64,000 bases of DNA from Rhizobium leguminosarum (GTDB lineage Bacteria > Pseudomonadota > Alphaproteobacteria > Rhizobiales > Rhizobiaceae), in contig NZ_CP016291.1 of assembly GCF_001679785.1 (NCBI RefSeq), positions 201,604 through 265,603 of the forward strand. Direction: 5' to 3'. The notes below the pieces were generated by a model. That model did not search any database, was not told the origin of the DNA, and saw only the letters and a program-made list of their open reading frames with translations. A program made the translations under genes and the position numbers. Shown here in pieces: positions 25,995-34,157 of this stretch (position 1 is the first letter of the stretch; every line of letters begins with the position of its first letter).

Positions 25995-27185
25995 ATGAGC
26001 AAAAATAGAGGCGTCGTTTATCTCCGGCCGGGCAAGGTCGAAGTCCGCGACATCGACGATCCGAAGCTGGAAGCGCCCGACGGCCGCCGCATCGAACACG
26101 GCGTCATCCTGAAGGTGATCTCGACCAATATCTGCGGCTCCGATCAGCATATGGTCCGCGGCCGCACGACGGCGATGCCGGGCCTGGTCCTCGGTCATGA
26201 AATCACCGGCGAGATCATCGAGAAAGGCATCGACGTCGAGATGCTCGACATCGGCGATATCGTCTCGGTGCCTTTCAATGTCGCCTGCGGCCGTTGCCGC
26301 TGCTGCAAGTCTCAGGATACCGGTGTCTGCCTGACGGTAAACCCGGCCCGCGCCGGCGGTGCTTACGGTTATGTCGACATGGGCGGCTGGATCGGCGGAC
26401 AGGCACGCTACGTCACCATACCCTATGCAGATTTCAACCTGCTGAAAATCCCCGATCGGGACAAGGCAATGGCGAAGATCCGCGATCTCACCATGCTCTC
26501 CGACATTCTGCCCACCGGCTTCCATGGCGCGGTGCGTGCAGGCGTTGGGGTCGGCTCGACCGTCTATGTCGCCGGCGCCGGCCCGGTCGGCCTTGCGGCT
26601 GCGGCTTCGGCTCGCATTCTCGGCGCTGCAGTCGTGATGATCGGTGATTTCAACAAGGACCGCCTGGCGCATGCGGCAAAGGTTGGTTTCGAACCGATCG
26701 ACCTGTCGAAGAGCGACCGTCTTGGCGACATGATCGCGCAGGTCGTCGGCACCAACGAAGTGGACAGCGCCATCGATGCGGTCGGCTTCGAGGCACGCGG
26801 CCACTCGGGCGGCGAACAGCCGGCAATCGTGCTCAATCAGATGATGGAGATTACCCGTGCCGCAGGTTCGATCGGTATTCCCGGCCTCTACGTTACCGAG
26901 GATCCGGGCGCCGTCGACAACGCCGCCAAACACGGCAATCTTTCGCTCCGTTTCGGCCTCGGATGGGCCAAGGCGCAGTCCTTCCACACAGGCCAGACTC
27001 CGGTGATCAAATATAATCGTCAGCTCATGCAGGCGATCCTCCACGACCGGCTGCCAATTGCCGATATCGTCAACGCCAAGGTCATCCCGCTCGACGATGC
27101 CGCCAATGGATATGAGAGCTTCGACCAGGGAGCGGCGACGAAATATGTCCTCGATCCGCACGGCGAGGTGGCGAAAGCCGCATAG
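25995..27185 (+). CDS. fdhA: Glutathione-independent formaldehyde dehydrogenase
   Basis: This 396-residue zinc-dependent medium-chain dehydrogenase is of the Pseudomonas putida FdhA type and oxidises free formaldehyde to formate with NAD. Catalytic zinc ligands are Cys47 (NICGSD) and a GHE. A structural-zinc Cys cluster lies in NVACGRCRCCKSQDTGVC, and the Rossmann loop is GAGPVG. The start has a GGGAGGA ribosome site. It is a single gene with its own terminator. Formaldehyde is released by betaine/dimethylglycine/sarcosine demethylation and by Rieske N-demethylases, so it may serve the carnitine operon and the 60-kb oxygenase. Confidence 0.88.
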   Translation: MSKNRGVVYLRPGKVEVRDIDDPKLEAPDGRRIEHGVILKVISTNICGSDQHMVRGRTTAMPGLVLGHEITGEIIEKGIDVEMLDIGDIVSVPFNVACGRCRCCKSQDTGVCLTVNPARAGGAYGYVDMGGWIGGQARYVTIPYADFNLLKIPDRDKAMAKIRDLTMLSDILPTGFHGAVRAGVGVGSTVYVAGAGPVGLAAAASARILGAAVVMIGDFNKDRLAHAAKVGFEPIDLSKSDRLGDMIAQVVGTNEVDSAIDAVGFEARGHSGGEQPAIVLNQMMEITRAAGSIGIPGLYVTEDPGAVDNAAKHGNLSLRFGLGWAKAQSFHTGQTPVIKYNRQLMQAILHDRLPIADIVNAKVIPLDDAANGYESFDQGAATKYVLDPHGEVAKAA

Positions 27186-27200
27186 CGATTACGGCCGATG

Positions 27201-27229
27201 GGGATGGCCGGCGGAAAGCCGGCCATCCC
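27201..27229. terminator. Strong bidirectional hairpin terminator
   Basis: A perfect 12-base stem GGGATGGCCGGC / GCCGGCCATCCC with a GGAAA loop, 15 bases after the fdhA stop and 31 bases before the end of the convergent binding-protein gene. No long T run follows, but the stem is very stable. Confidence 0.8.
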
Positions 27230-27260
27230 GCATTTGTCACATGACAATTTGAATGGCGAA

Positions 27261-28067
27261 CTACTGGATGCTGAACGGGAAATATTTTGCGTTGATCATA
27301 TCGTAAGTCCCGTCGGCCTTGATGCTCTTCAGCGCTTCGTTAAGACGCGTCAGACGCTCCTTGTCATCCAGGCGGAGCGCGATCCCGGCACCTTCGCCGA
27401 AGTATATAACGTCGACCAGATCCGGCCCTTTGAACTCGCAACAGGTTCCCGCCTTGGTGTTGGCGATCCAGTCGTAGATGGCGAGTTTGTCCTCCAGGAT
27501 GATATCGACGCTGCCGTCCGACAACCCCTTGTACAATTCAGGCGAAGACCGGAAGACCTTCTTTTTCATCTCCGGATAGACATGGTTAGCGTAGGATTCC
27601 TGCGCCGTCGACGACGTCACCCCGAGGATCTTGCCGCCGAGGCCAGCGGGGCTGACATCGCTGATCGACGAATCCTTCCGAGCGATGAACACGGAGGGGC
27701 TGTTGTAGTATTTCTCCGTGAAGGCAATCTTTTGACGCCGCTCGAGGCTCATCGACATGGATGAGATGATCGCGTCGTATTTATCGGCAACGAGATTGGG
27801 AATTATGTCGTCCCACTTCTCGATGATGAATTGGCATTCGAACTTGCCGACCTCGCAGAGGGCATTGGCGATATCGATGTCGAATCCCTGAAGCTTGTTG
27901 TTGGCATCGAGGTAGTTGAAGGGCGGAAACGCACCTTCGACGGCAACTCTCATGGGCGTGCGATCTTGCGCGGCCACCTCGAGCGGCGAGGCCGCAGCCA
28001 CAAGGATACCCATCCCGCCCGCCATCAGCGCTCCGCGCAGTATAATCCGAAGGGGTATGCGCAACAT
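27261..28067 (-). CDS. Polar amino-acid type ABC substrate-binding protein (orphan)
   Basis: This 268-residue family 3 periplasmic binding protein has an N-terminal signal peptide (hydrophobic core about 10-30, cleavage likely after VAAQ). The family motifs are PPFNYLDANNKLQGFDIDIANAL and YDAIISSMSMSLERRQKIAFT. It resembles arginine/ornithine/histidine binding proteins, with paired Cys at CCEF. No permease or ATPase genes accompany it, so it must share another transporter or act as a sensor-linked binder. It faces the GGDEF-EAL gene divergently. Confidence 0.85.
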   Translation of the reverse strand: MLRIPLRIILRGALMAGGMGILVAAASPLEVAAQDRTPMRVAVEGAFPPFNYLDANNKLQGFDIDIANALCEVGKFECQFIIEKWDDIIPNLVADKYDAIISSMSMSLERRQKIAFTEKYYNSPSVFIARKDSSISDVSPAGLGGKILGVTSSTAQESYANHVYPEMKKKVFRSSPELYKGLSDGSVDIILEDKLAIYDWIANTKAGTCCEFKGPDLVDVIYFGEGAGIALRLDDKERLTRLNEALKSIKADGTYDMINAKYFPFSIQ

Positions 28068-28158
28068 CGTCGGGTGCTCCTTGGGGCGTAGTCAATCTCG
28101 CCCATAGTGCACCGCAGCCTTTAATTCTACGTGAACGCTTCTTTGTTAGCGTCGACGA

Positions 28159-30567
28159 ATGCGCCCGCGTCGTGGTGTTCAGGGGTTACGCTTGCACATC
28201 GTTCTTCCTTCCAGCTCCAACACGTTTCAGCAATCCTGGATCGCTTCAGGCAGAATTCTATTTCTTATTGCTGTCAGTGGGCTTGGAGCGATCGGACTTG
28301 TCGTGCTTTCGGCGCTCTGGGCAGGAACCGAGAGTGACGCTGCAGCCCTTGATCGACAGCGCCAGCTTGTGAATGCCCGCCTGCGCGAACAGGTCGATCA
28401 GGTCGCCCATGTTATCGGCCAGTTCGGCAACGGCTACCTCACACGTGTTTATCCTGCCGCCCGGTCGACCGGAGGTTCCTCCTCCAGCCTCGATGCGGTT
28501 CTGACGGCGGCGGCCGGGAGTGCGATCAGCCAGACCGCAATGTCAGCCTTCGGCTACGATCAGGCCTTTGTCGTCGACGAGAAGGCGCAACTGCTCATGC
28601 TGGCGGACGCCCAAACAGAAAAGCGTTATCGCTGGATGAAGCCCCTGTTTTTGCCTCTCCTTCAGGATGCCCGCCTTGGCGTGAGACAGGCCAGGGCTTC
28701 CAGCGAACGAACGCCGTCCTCCTTGGAAAGCCGCCTTGCGAGTGCGGTTCGCTCTAACCGGGCGCTGGCCAATCTGATGCGGCTGGAAGGTCGGCCGACC
28801 ATCGTCGGCGTCGTCGCCATCAACGAGGCCACTGAGAGGCAGCAGCAGCCGATGCGGCAATTCCTGATCGTCGTGCGGTTTATCGATGGTGCGGCGCTGG
28901 ACGAATTGAGCCGGGAACAGGGCCTCAACGGCGCGCGCTTCGCGCGCACGGCCGATGCAGACGAAAACGAGGTTGCGTTCCAGATCGACGCCACTGCAAA
29001 CGGTGAACCGATCGGCTTCATCGTATGGCGGCCCGATCTTCCAGGTTCGAGGGTGATCGGCCGATTAATGCCGGCGCTTTCGATTGCCGCCTTGGTGATC
29101 GCGATCCTGTTCTCGGTCTTGCTGGTGCGCCTGCGAAGCAGTCTCGGCGAGTTGAGGAGAAGCGAGCTGCATGCACGGCAGCTTGCCTTGCATGATGTGC
29201 TGACCGATCTTCCCAACCGCGCCTTGTTCGCCATGAGGTTCGACGAATGCTTGGCCGAGACTCAGAATTCTACCGAGCGCTCGGCAGTCGCACTTCTCGA
29301 CCTCGACCGCTTCAAAGCCGTGAACGACACGTTCGGCCATGCCGCCGGCGATGAACTCATCAGGATGGCTGCGGAGCGGATCCGCTCCCTGCTTCGTCCG
29401 GGCGACACGCTGGCCCGGCTCGGAGGGGACGAATTCGCCCTGCTTCTCCGCGACATCAAAGATCATGATCACGTTTTGCCGGCAATATGCGAAGCGATCG
29501 TTGCCGAACTTGGCAAGCCCTTCCCGCTTTTGAGGGGCGAAGCGGTCGCGCGCGTCGGCGGCTCGATCGGCGTGACCGTCGTGCCGGATGCCGGGCGGAA
29601 TGCCGATGACATCATGCGCTATGCCGACGTCGCGCTGTACGAGGCAAAGATGGGCGGGAGAGGCCAGTGGCGTCTCTATTCACCGTCCATGGACGGCGGC
29701 AGGAATGCGCGCGACATTCTCAAGAACGAATTGCGGGACGTTTTGGCCAAAAGCGCGGCCTCGTCCGCTGACGGTCCACAATCCGATCTGATTGCGAGCA
29801 GGCCGGACTACGGGTCGCTCGAGGTCTACTACCAAACGGTCCATCGCGCCGAGGCAGGATGCGCCGCGTCGGGCGCAGAGGCACTGGTGCGTTGGCGTCA
29901 TAGTCAGCGCGGACTGTTGACGCCTGCCAGCTTCATCCCCGTCGCCGAGGAGGGTGGCCTCATCGACGCTCTTGGTTTCTGGGTCTTGCGCGAAGCCTGC
30001 AGAGCCGCCTGCAAATGGCCTGAAGACACGTTTGTTGCGGTCAACGTGTCGCCTGCCCAGTTGAGAAGGCCAAATTTCGCCGAGGAAGTATTCGCCGTGC
30101 TTGAGGAGAGCGGCCTGCAGCCGTCCCGGCTCGAGCTCGAGCTTACCGAGTCCTCGCTCATCGAGGATAATTCGGACGTTTATACGGTGCTGAAGTCGCT
30201 GCGCAGCCGGGGTGTTCAGGTTTCGCTCGATGATTTCGGAACCGGCTTTTCATGCCTCAGCCACCTAGTCCGTTTTGATATCGACCGCATCAAGATCGAT
30301 CGTTCGTTCGTCTCACAGCTCGGCACCAAAGCCAACGGGGCGGCAATCATCGGCGCCATCGTCGCGCTCAGCCGCAATCTCGGTATTTCGACGACGGCTG
30401 AAGGGGTCGAAACCGAATATCAACGCGATTTTCTGGCCGCCCTCGGCTGCACCGACCTCCAAGGCTACTTCTTCTCCAAACCGGTTCCTCTGCACGAACT
30501 TGACTGTTTCCGGAAAGCTGAGAGCGCCGCCGGATTGCTGAAGATTGCTCCAGGCGCCGTCGCGTAA
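28159..30567 (+). CDS. Membrane GGDEF-EAL cyclic-di-GMP protein with periplasmic sensor
   Basis: This 802-residue protein has a transmembrane helix at about 31-53, a periplasmic sensor of about 240 residues (CHASE4-like), and a second helix at about 300-325. A diguanylate cyclase domain and a phosphodiesterase domain follow. The GGDEF motif is intact, and an RPGD I-site lies exactly five residues before it, so product inhibition is possible. The EAL domain keeps EALVRW, NVSP, ELTESS, DDFGTG, KIDRSF and TAEGVE, so both activities could be present. It may read the ligand of the divergent orphan binding protein, which is speculative. Confidence 0.9.
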   Translation: MRPRRGVQGLRLHIVLPSSSNTFQQSWIASGRILFLIAVSGLGAIGLVVLSALWAGTESDAAALDRQRQLVNARLREQVDQVAHVIGQFGNGYLTRVYPAARSTGGSSSSLDAVLTAAAGSAISQTAMSAFGYDQAFVVDEKAQLLMLADAQTEKRYRWMKPLFLPLLQDARLGVRQARASSERTPSSLESRLASAVRSNRALANLMRLEGRPTIVGVVAINEATERQQQPMRQFLIVVRFIDGAALDELSREQGLNGARFARTADADENEVAFQIDATANGEPIGFIVWRPDLPGSRVIGRLMPALSIAALVIAILFSVLLVRLRSSLGELRRSELHARQLALHDVLTDLPNRALFAMRFDECLAETQNSTERSAVALLDLDRFKAVNDTFGHAAGDELIRMAAERIRSLLRPGDTLARLGGDEFALLLRDIKDHDHVLPAICEAIVAELGKPFPLLRGEAVARVGGSIGVTVVPDAGRNADDIMRYADVALYEAKMGGRGQWRLYSPSMDGGRNARDILKNELRDVLAKSAASSADGPQSDLIASRPDYGSLEVYYQTVHRAEAGCAASGAEALVRWRHSQRGLLTPASFIPVAEEGGLIDALGFWVLREACRAACKWPEDTFVAVNVSPAQLRRPNFAEEVFAVLEESGLQPSRLELELTESSLIEDNSDVYTVLKSLRSRGVQVSLDDFGTGFSCLSHLVRFDIDRIKIDRSFVSQLGTKANGAAIIGAIVALSRNLGISTTAEGVETEYQRDFLAALGCTDLQGYFFSKPVPLHELDCFRKAESAAGLLKIAPGAVA

Positions 30568-30648
30568 GGGGCTTCTAATCTTCCGCTTGTCAGGGGAACT
30601 TTCGTCCCGCGCGACAGTTGACGCCCCGAAGACCGGAAGGAGGATCTG

Positions 30649-31233
30649 ATGGGCGAGGTCGGCGAGTGGCGGCACCTTTGCGTCGACGTGCAGCGGATGT
30701 TTGCCGAAGACACGCCGTGGCACGTCCCCTGGATGGCGCGGGTCTCTCCCCAGATCGAAGAGCTTGCCGGACGGCACCCATCGCGAACGATCTTTACCCG
30801 CTTCCTGCCACCCGAGCGTGCGGATGATATGCCGGGGAAATGGCGGGATTATTACCGGAAATGGTGGATGATGACGGGCGAGCATCTTCCGCGCGACTTG
30901 ATCGATCTGGCGTCATCGCTGGCGGCGTTGGTTCCGCCGGCAAGGTATTTCGACAAACGCACCTATTCCCCTTGGATCGATGGTCGCCTGCATGCGATCC
31001 TTCAGTCGGAGCGGACCGATACGCTTGTCGTAACCGGCGGAGAAACCGATGTCTGCGTGCTTGCCACGACGCTCGGCGCCATCGATCTCGGCTATCGTGT
31101 CATCGTCCTGAAGGACGCCGTCTGCAGCGGCGCCGACGATACGCATGACGCGTCACTGGAACTTCTGCACGATCGGTTCTCCGTGCAGCTCGAACTCATC
31201 GAGACCGAAGAATTTTTGAGGGGCGTTGGTTAA
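30649..31233 (+). CDS. Isochorismatase-family cysteine hydrolase
   Basis: This 194-residue protein has the Asp-Lys-Cys triad: Asp in CVDVQ near residue 14, Lys in FDKRTYSPW and Cys in TDVCVLAT. These enzymes cleave amides, vinyl ethers or nitriles such as nicotinamide and ureidoacrylate. A strong AAGGAGG ribosome site precedes the ATG. It follows the GGDEF-EAL gene by 81 bases and could be co-transcribed. The substrate is not deducible, and it is not close to the biuret hydrolase in this window. Confidence 0.85.
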   Translation: MGEVGEWRHLCVDVQRMFAEDTPWHVPWMARVSPQIEELAGRHPSRTIFTRFLPPERADDMPGKWRDYYRKWWMMTGEHLPRDLIDLASSLAALVPPARYFDKRTYSPWIDGRLHAILQSERTDTLVVTGGETDVCVLATTLGAIDLGYRVIVLKDAVCSGADDTHDASLELLHDRFSVQLELIETEEFLRGVG

Positions 31234-31325
31234 AGCATGTCGCGCCAAAACGTGCGGCGGTTTTGCGCGAACGACATGGTCTTGGCCCGTCCGGCCAATT
31301 GCCAGAGATGACCGAGAGGTCGGCC

Positions 31326-32387
31326 TTAGCGTTTGCCGATCGAGGCACTAAACACCATGAGGCTCAGGATCTCAAAGAGCACCTGTGCTGCGGCGTGCGC
31401 CGTGTTGGTCGTTGCGTCATATTGCGGGGCAACTTCGACGACGTCACCGCCCACAAGGTTTACCCCTTTCAACCCGCGTATCAATTCGAGGACTTCACGT
31501 GTGGTCAATCCACCGACCTCCGGCGTGCCCGTGCCGGGCGCAAAGCTCGGATCGAGGCTGTCGACGTCGAAGGAAAGATAGGTCGGGCCGTCGCCGACGA
31601 TGGATTTTGCCTTGGCAATGACGGCCGCAATCCCCATTCCGCTGATATCCTCTGCGTGGATCACGGTCATTCCCGACGCATAGGAGAATTCCCACAAATA
31701 TTCCGCCGAACCACGGATGCCGATCTGGATTGTCCTTGTCGGATCGAGCACGCCGTCCAGCACCGCATTGCGGAACGGCCCACCGTGATGAAACTTCGTC
31801 TGATCGAAGGCGCCGCTTGTATCGCAATGGGCATCGATATGAATGAGGCCGACCGGCTGCTGCCGACCGATGGCCTTCAAAATCGGATGGCTGATGGAAT
31901 GATCGCCTCCGACGGAAAGCGGGGCAACGCCGGCATCGACGATCTGGCCGATGCGCTTTTCGATGTCGTCATGGCTGAGTTCCAGCCGGTAGCGGCTTTG
32001 GAACGATATGTCGCCGATATCGGCGACCCGAAGATCGAAGACCGGCGCCGTGGCGAGAACGTGATTGTAGGGGCCGATCCTTTCGATGGCGCGAAGTGCT
32101 CTCGGTCCGAAACGCGAGCCTGGACGATTGGTAACGCCGAGATCCATGGGGATCCCGGTAATCGCAACCTGGAGATTGCCGAAGTCCGGATCCTCGGCGG
32201 CGACCTGCATGTAGGGTGCGCTGAGGAAGGTCGGCACTCCGGCATAGGGCGCCAGTCTCGTGCCGCTCTTGGAGATGATCTTCTCCGCTACTTTGCGAAA
32301 CTTCTCGTCAAATATCTCGCCGCCATCGGCGTCTGCAAATTCTGCGCGCAGCTGTTCCAGCCGCGTTTTGTCCCACACCATGCGCAT
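31326..32387 (-). CDS. Ureohydrolase (agmatinase/guanidinobutyrase family)
   Basis: This protein of about 353 residues is a binuclear manganese amidinohydrolase. The metal ligand motifs are complete: GGDHS, DAHCD and SFDVDSLDPSFAPGTG. It should release urea from a guanidino compound such as agmatine, 4-guanidinobutyrate or a related acid. I chose the ATG at 32387, six bases after GGAG; upstream extension would cross the divergent promoter. The divergent aminotransferase suggests the arginine transaminase route, in which 4-guanidinobutyrate is the substrate. That is inference. Confidence 0.85.
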   Translation of the reverse strand: MRMVWDKTRLEQLRAEFADADGGEIFDEKFRKVAEKIISKSGTRLAPYAGVPTFLSAPYMQVAAEDPDFGNLQVAITGIPMDLGVTNRPGSRFGPRALRAIERIGPYNHVLATAPVFDLRVADIGDISFQSRYRLELSHDDIEKRIGQIVDAGVAPLSVGGDHSISHPILKAIGRQQPVGLIHIDAHCDTSGAFDQTKFHHGGPFRNAVLDGVLDPTRTIQIGIRGSAEYLWEFSYASGMTVIHAEDISGMGIAAVIAKAKSIVGDGPTYLSFDVDSLDPSFAPGTGTPEVGGLTTREVLELIRGLKGVNLVGGDVVEVAPQYDATTNTAHAAAQVLFEILSLMVFSASIGKR

Positions 32388-32434
32388 GTGTCTCCGCTTC
32401 AGGTCCGTCTCGTCAGACAAAGATGTTGAGAAAA

Positions 32435-32463
32435 CAATTGGTATCGTTGTAGCAATCGGTATC
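32435..32463. repeat. Direct repeat in the divergent promoter region
   Basis: CAATTGGTATC (32435-32445) and CAATCGGTATC (32453-32463) are identical at 10 of 11 bases and repeat with an 18-base period, 15 bases before the aminotransferase start. They are probably tandem activator or repressor sites controlling one or both divergent genes. No regulator gene is adjacent. Confidence 0.5.
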
Positions 32464-32477
32464 AAAGAGAAATCGAT

Positions 32478-33641
32478 ATGATCGCTGCAAAACCCAATTC
32501 CCTCGTTGCCCGCCTCTCTACCCCGCCCATTCCTTCCGTCGTCGCCTGGAGCCGCGAATACAAGGGGGAAAAAGGGCCGCTCATCGATTTGTCGCAAGCC
32601 GTGCCCGGCTATCCCGCGCATCCGGAGATGCTTCGGCTTCTTGCCGAGGCGGCCGGACAACAGGTCATGACGGGTTACGGGCCGATCGAGGGCGAACCTC
32701 TATTGCGCAAGGCCTACGCGGCTCACGTTGCCGAGCTTTACGGCGCCGACCTTTCCGCCGGCAATATCCATATCACCGCCGGCTGCAATCAGGCGTTCAT
32801 GTGCGCAGCGATCGCGCTTGCGGGCGCCGGCGATACCGTAGCGCTCACCAATCCCTTCTATTTCAATCACGACACGACGCTGTCGATGCTGGGGATCGGG
32901 CGCCGATTGGTCGATTGCGACCCCGCCGGCGGCTTTCTTCCCGATCCGGGTTCAGCCGAGGCGGCCCTTGCGGCGGGCGCGAAGATGCTTGCCGTCGTGA
33001 CACCCAACAATCCCACAGGAGCCGTGTATCCACCAAGCCTGCTTCACGAGCTTTTTGTTCTCTGCCGGAAATACGGCGCCTGGCTGATCCTCGATGAAAC
33101 CTATCGCGATTTCCTTGGCGAGGATGACGGAAGGCCGCACTCTCTTCTCTCCGAGCCGGGCTGGGAGGACACGCTCGTTCTTCTCTACAGCTTTTCGAAA
33201 TCCTTCTGCATTCCCGGTCATCGACTGGGTGCAATCACGGCAGGGCCCAAACTCATCGCCGAAATCGCCAAGGTGATGGACAATATGCAAATCTGCGCGC
33301 CGCGTTCGGCTCAGATCGCCGTTGCATCGGCGATCCCCGCACTCGCCGAGTGGCGAGCCGGCAACCGGCTGGAGATTGCTCGCCGGGCGGACGCTTTGAG
33401 GCAGGCCTTTTCCGGGCTGCCGGATTGGGAGATCGGAGCGATCGGCGCCTATTTTGCTTTTGTCCGCCATCCCCACGCCGATCAATCGTCTTCCGAGGTT
33501 GCCGAAAAACTCGCCAAGGAATCCGGCATCGTTTGTCTACCCGGCGCCTATTTCGGCGAGGGCCAGGAGCGATACCTCAGACTTGCCTTTGCCAATGCGG
33601 ATGTCGCCTCGATAGGGCTATTGTCAGAGCGCCTTCGCTAG
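32478..33641 (+). CDS. PLP-dependent class I/II aminotransferase
   Basis: This 387-residue fold-type I aminotransferase has the Schiff-base lysine in SFSKSF (about residue 240), with TPNNPTGA and LDETYRDF motifs and a C-terminal Arg region (RYLRLAFA). It is divergent from the amidinohydrolase, so arginine or another guanidino amino acid is a plausible amino donor, as for AruH. Aspartate/aromatic aminotransferase activity cannot be excluded. The last 18 bases overlap the convergent flavin reductase gene. Confidence 0.85.
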   Translation: MIAAKPNSLVARLSTPPIPSVVAWSREYKGEKGPLIDLSQAVPGYPAHPEMLRLLAEAAGQQVMTGYGPIEGEPLLRKAYAAHVAELYGADLSAGNIHITAGCNQAFMCAAIALAGAGDTVALTNPFYFNHDTTLSMLGIGRRLVDCDPAGGFLPDPGSAEAALAAGAKMLAVVTPNNPTGAVYPPSLLHELFVLCRKYGAWLILDETYRDFLGEDDGRPHSLLSEPGWEDTLVLLYSFSKSFCIPGHRLGAITAGPKLIAEIAKVMDNMQICAPRSAQIAVASAIPALAEWRAGNRLEIARRADALRQAFSGLPDWEIGAIGAYFAFVRHPHADQSSSEVAEKLAKESGIVCLPGAYFGEGQERYLRLAFANADVASIGLLSERLR

Positions 33642-34157
33642 ACCGTTTTGATCAACCTCCGCAGGAAGTTCATGATAGCCGCCGCGCCAATATAGCAGCG
33701 GCCCTATGCCCTGCCGGATTTCCATCGCGCAGACATGTCCGACCAAAACGGCATGGGAATTGTAGTGGAATGCGGTTTCGAGCTTGCAGTCCAGGACCGT
33801 CAGGGCATTTTCAAGGGCGGCCGCGCCGGTCTTGAGGCGATACCATCCTGCATCGCCGTAGCGCTCAGTGCCCTTTCGCCCGTCAAGACCGGCAAAGGAT
33901 TGCGCCACCTGCTGCTGGTCGGCGGCGAGCACGTTGACGCAGAAGCAGCCGTACCGCTGCAGCGCCGGCCATGAGGAAGATGCTCGGTTGACGCTGACGA
34001 TGACGGACGGCAACTCCGCCGAAAGCGAGGAGACCGACGTTGCCGTGAAGCCGGTGCGGTCTTGTCCATCGCCGACCGTAATCACGCTGACCGCACCCGC
34101 CAGATGACGCATCGAAAGCTTGAAGTCCGCTTCGCTGATCAAAGCCTCGACACTCAT
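33624..34157 (-). CDS. Flavin reductase (small component of a two-component monooxygenase)
   Basis: This 177-residue flavin reductase domain protein of the HpaC/NtaB type has family motifs TGFTATSVSSLSAELPSVIVSVNR and CFCVNVLA. It reduces free FMN with NAD(P)H and hands it to the monooxygenase. Its ATG overlaps the stop of the monooxygenase gene by four bases, which indicates coupled expression and a working pair. Confidence 0.88.
   Translation of the reverse strand: MSVEALISEADFKLSMRHLAGAVSVITVGDGQDRTGFTATSVSSLSAELPSVIVSVNRASSSWPALQRYGCFCVNVLAADQQQVAQSFAGLDGRKGTERYGDAGWYRLKTGAAALENALTVLDCKLETAFHYNSHAVLVGHVCAMEIRQGIGPLLYWRGGYHELPAEVDQNGLAKAL

Noticed and set aside
25501..25998. 165-codon frame before fdhA starting at TTG
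   Set aside because: It has no ribosome site, no recognisable domain and overlaps the fdhA ribosome site and start; kept as an unexplained gap instead.
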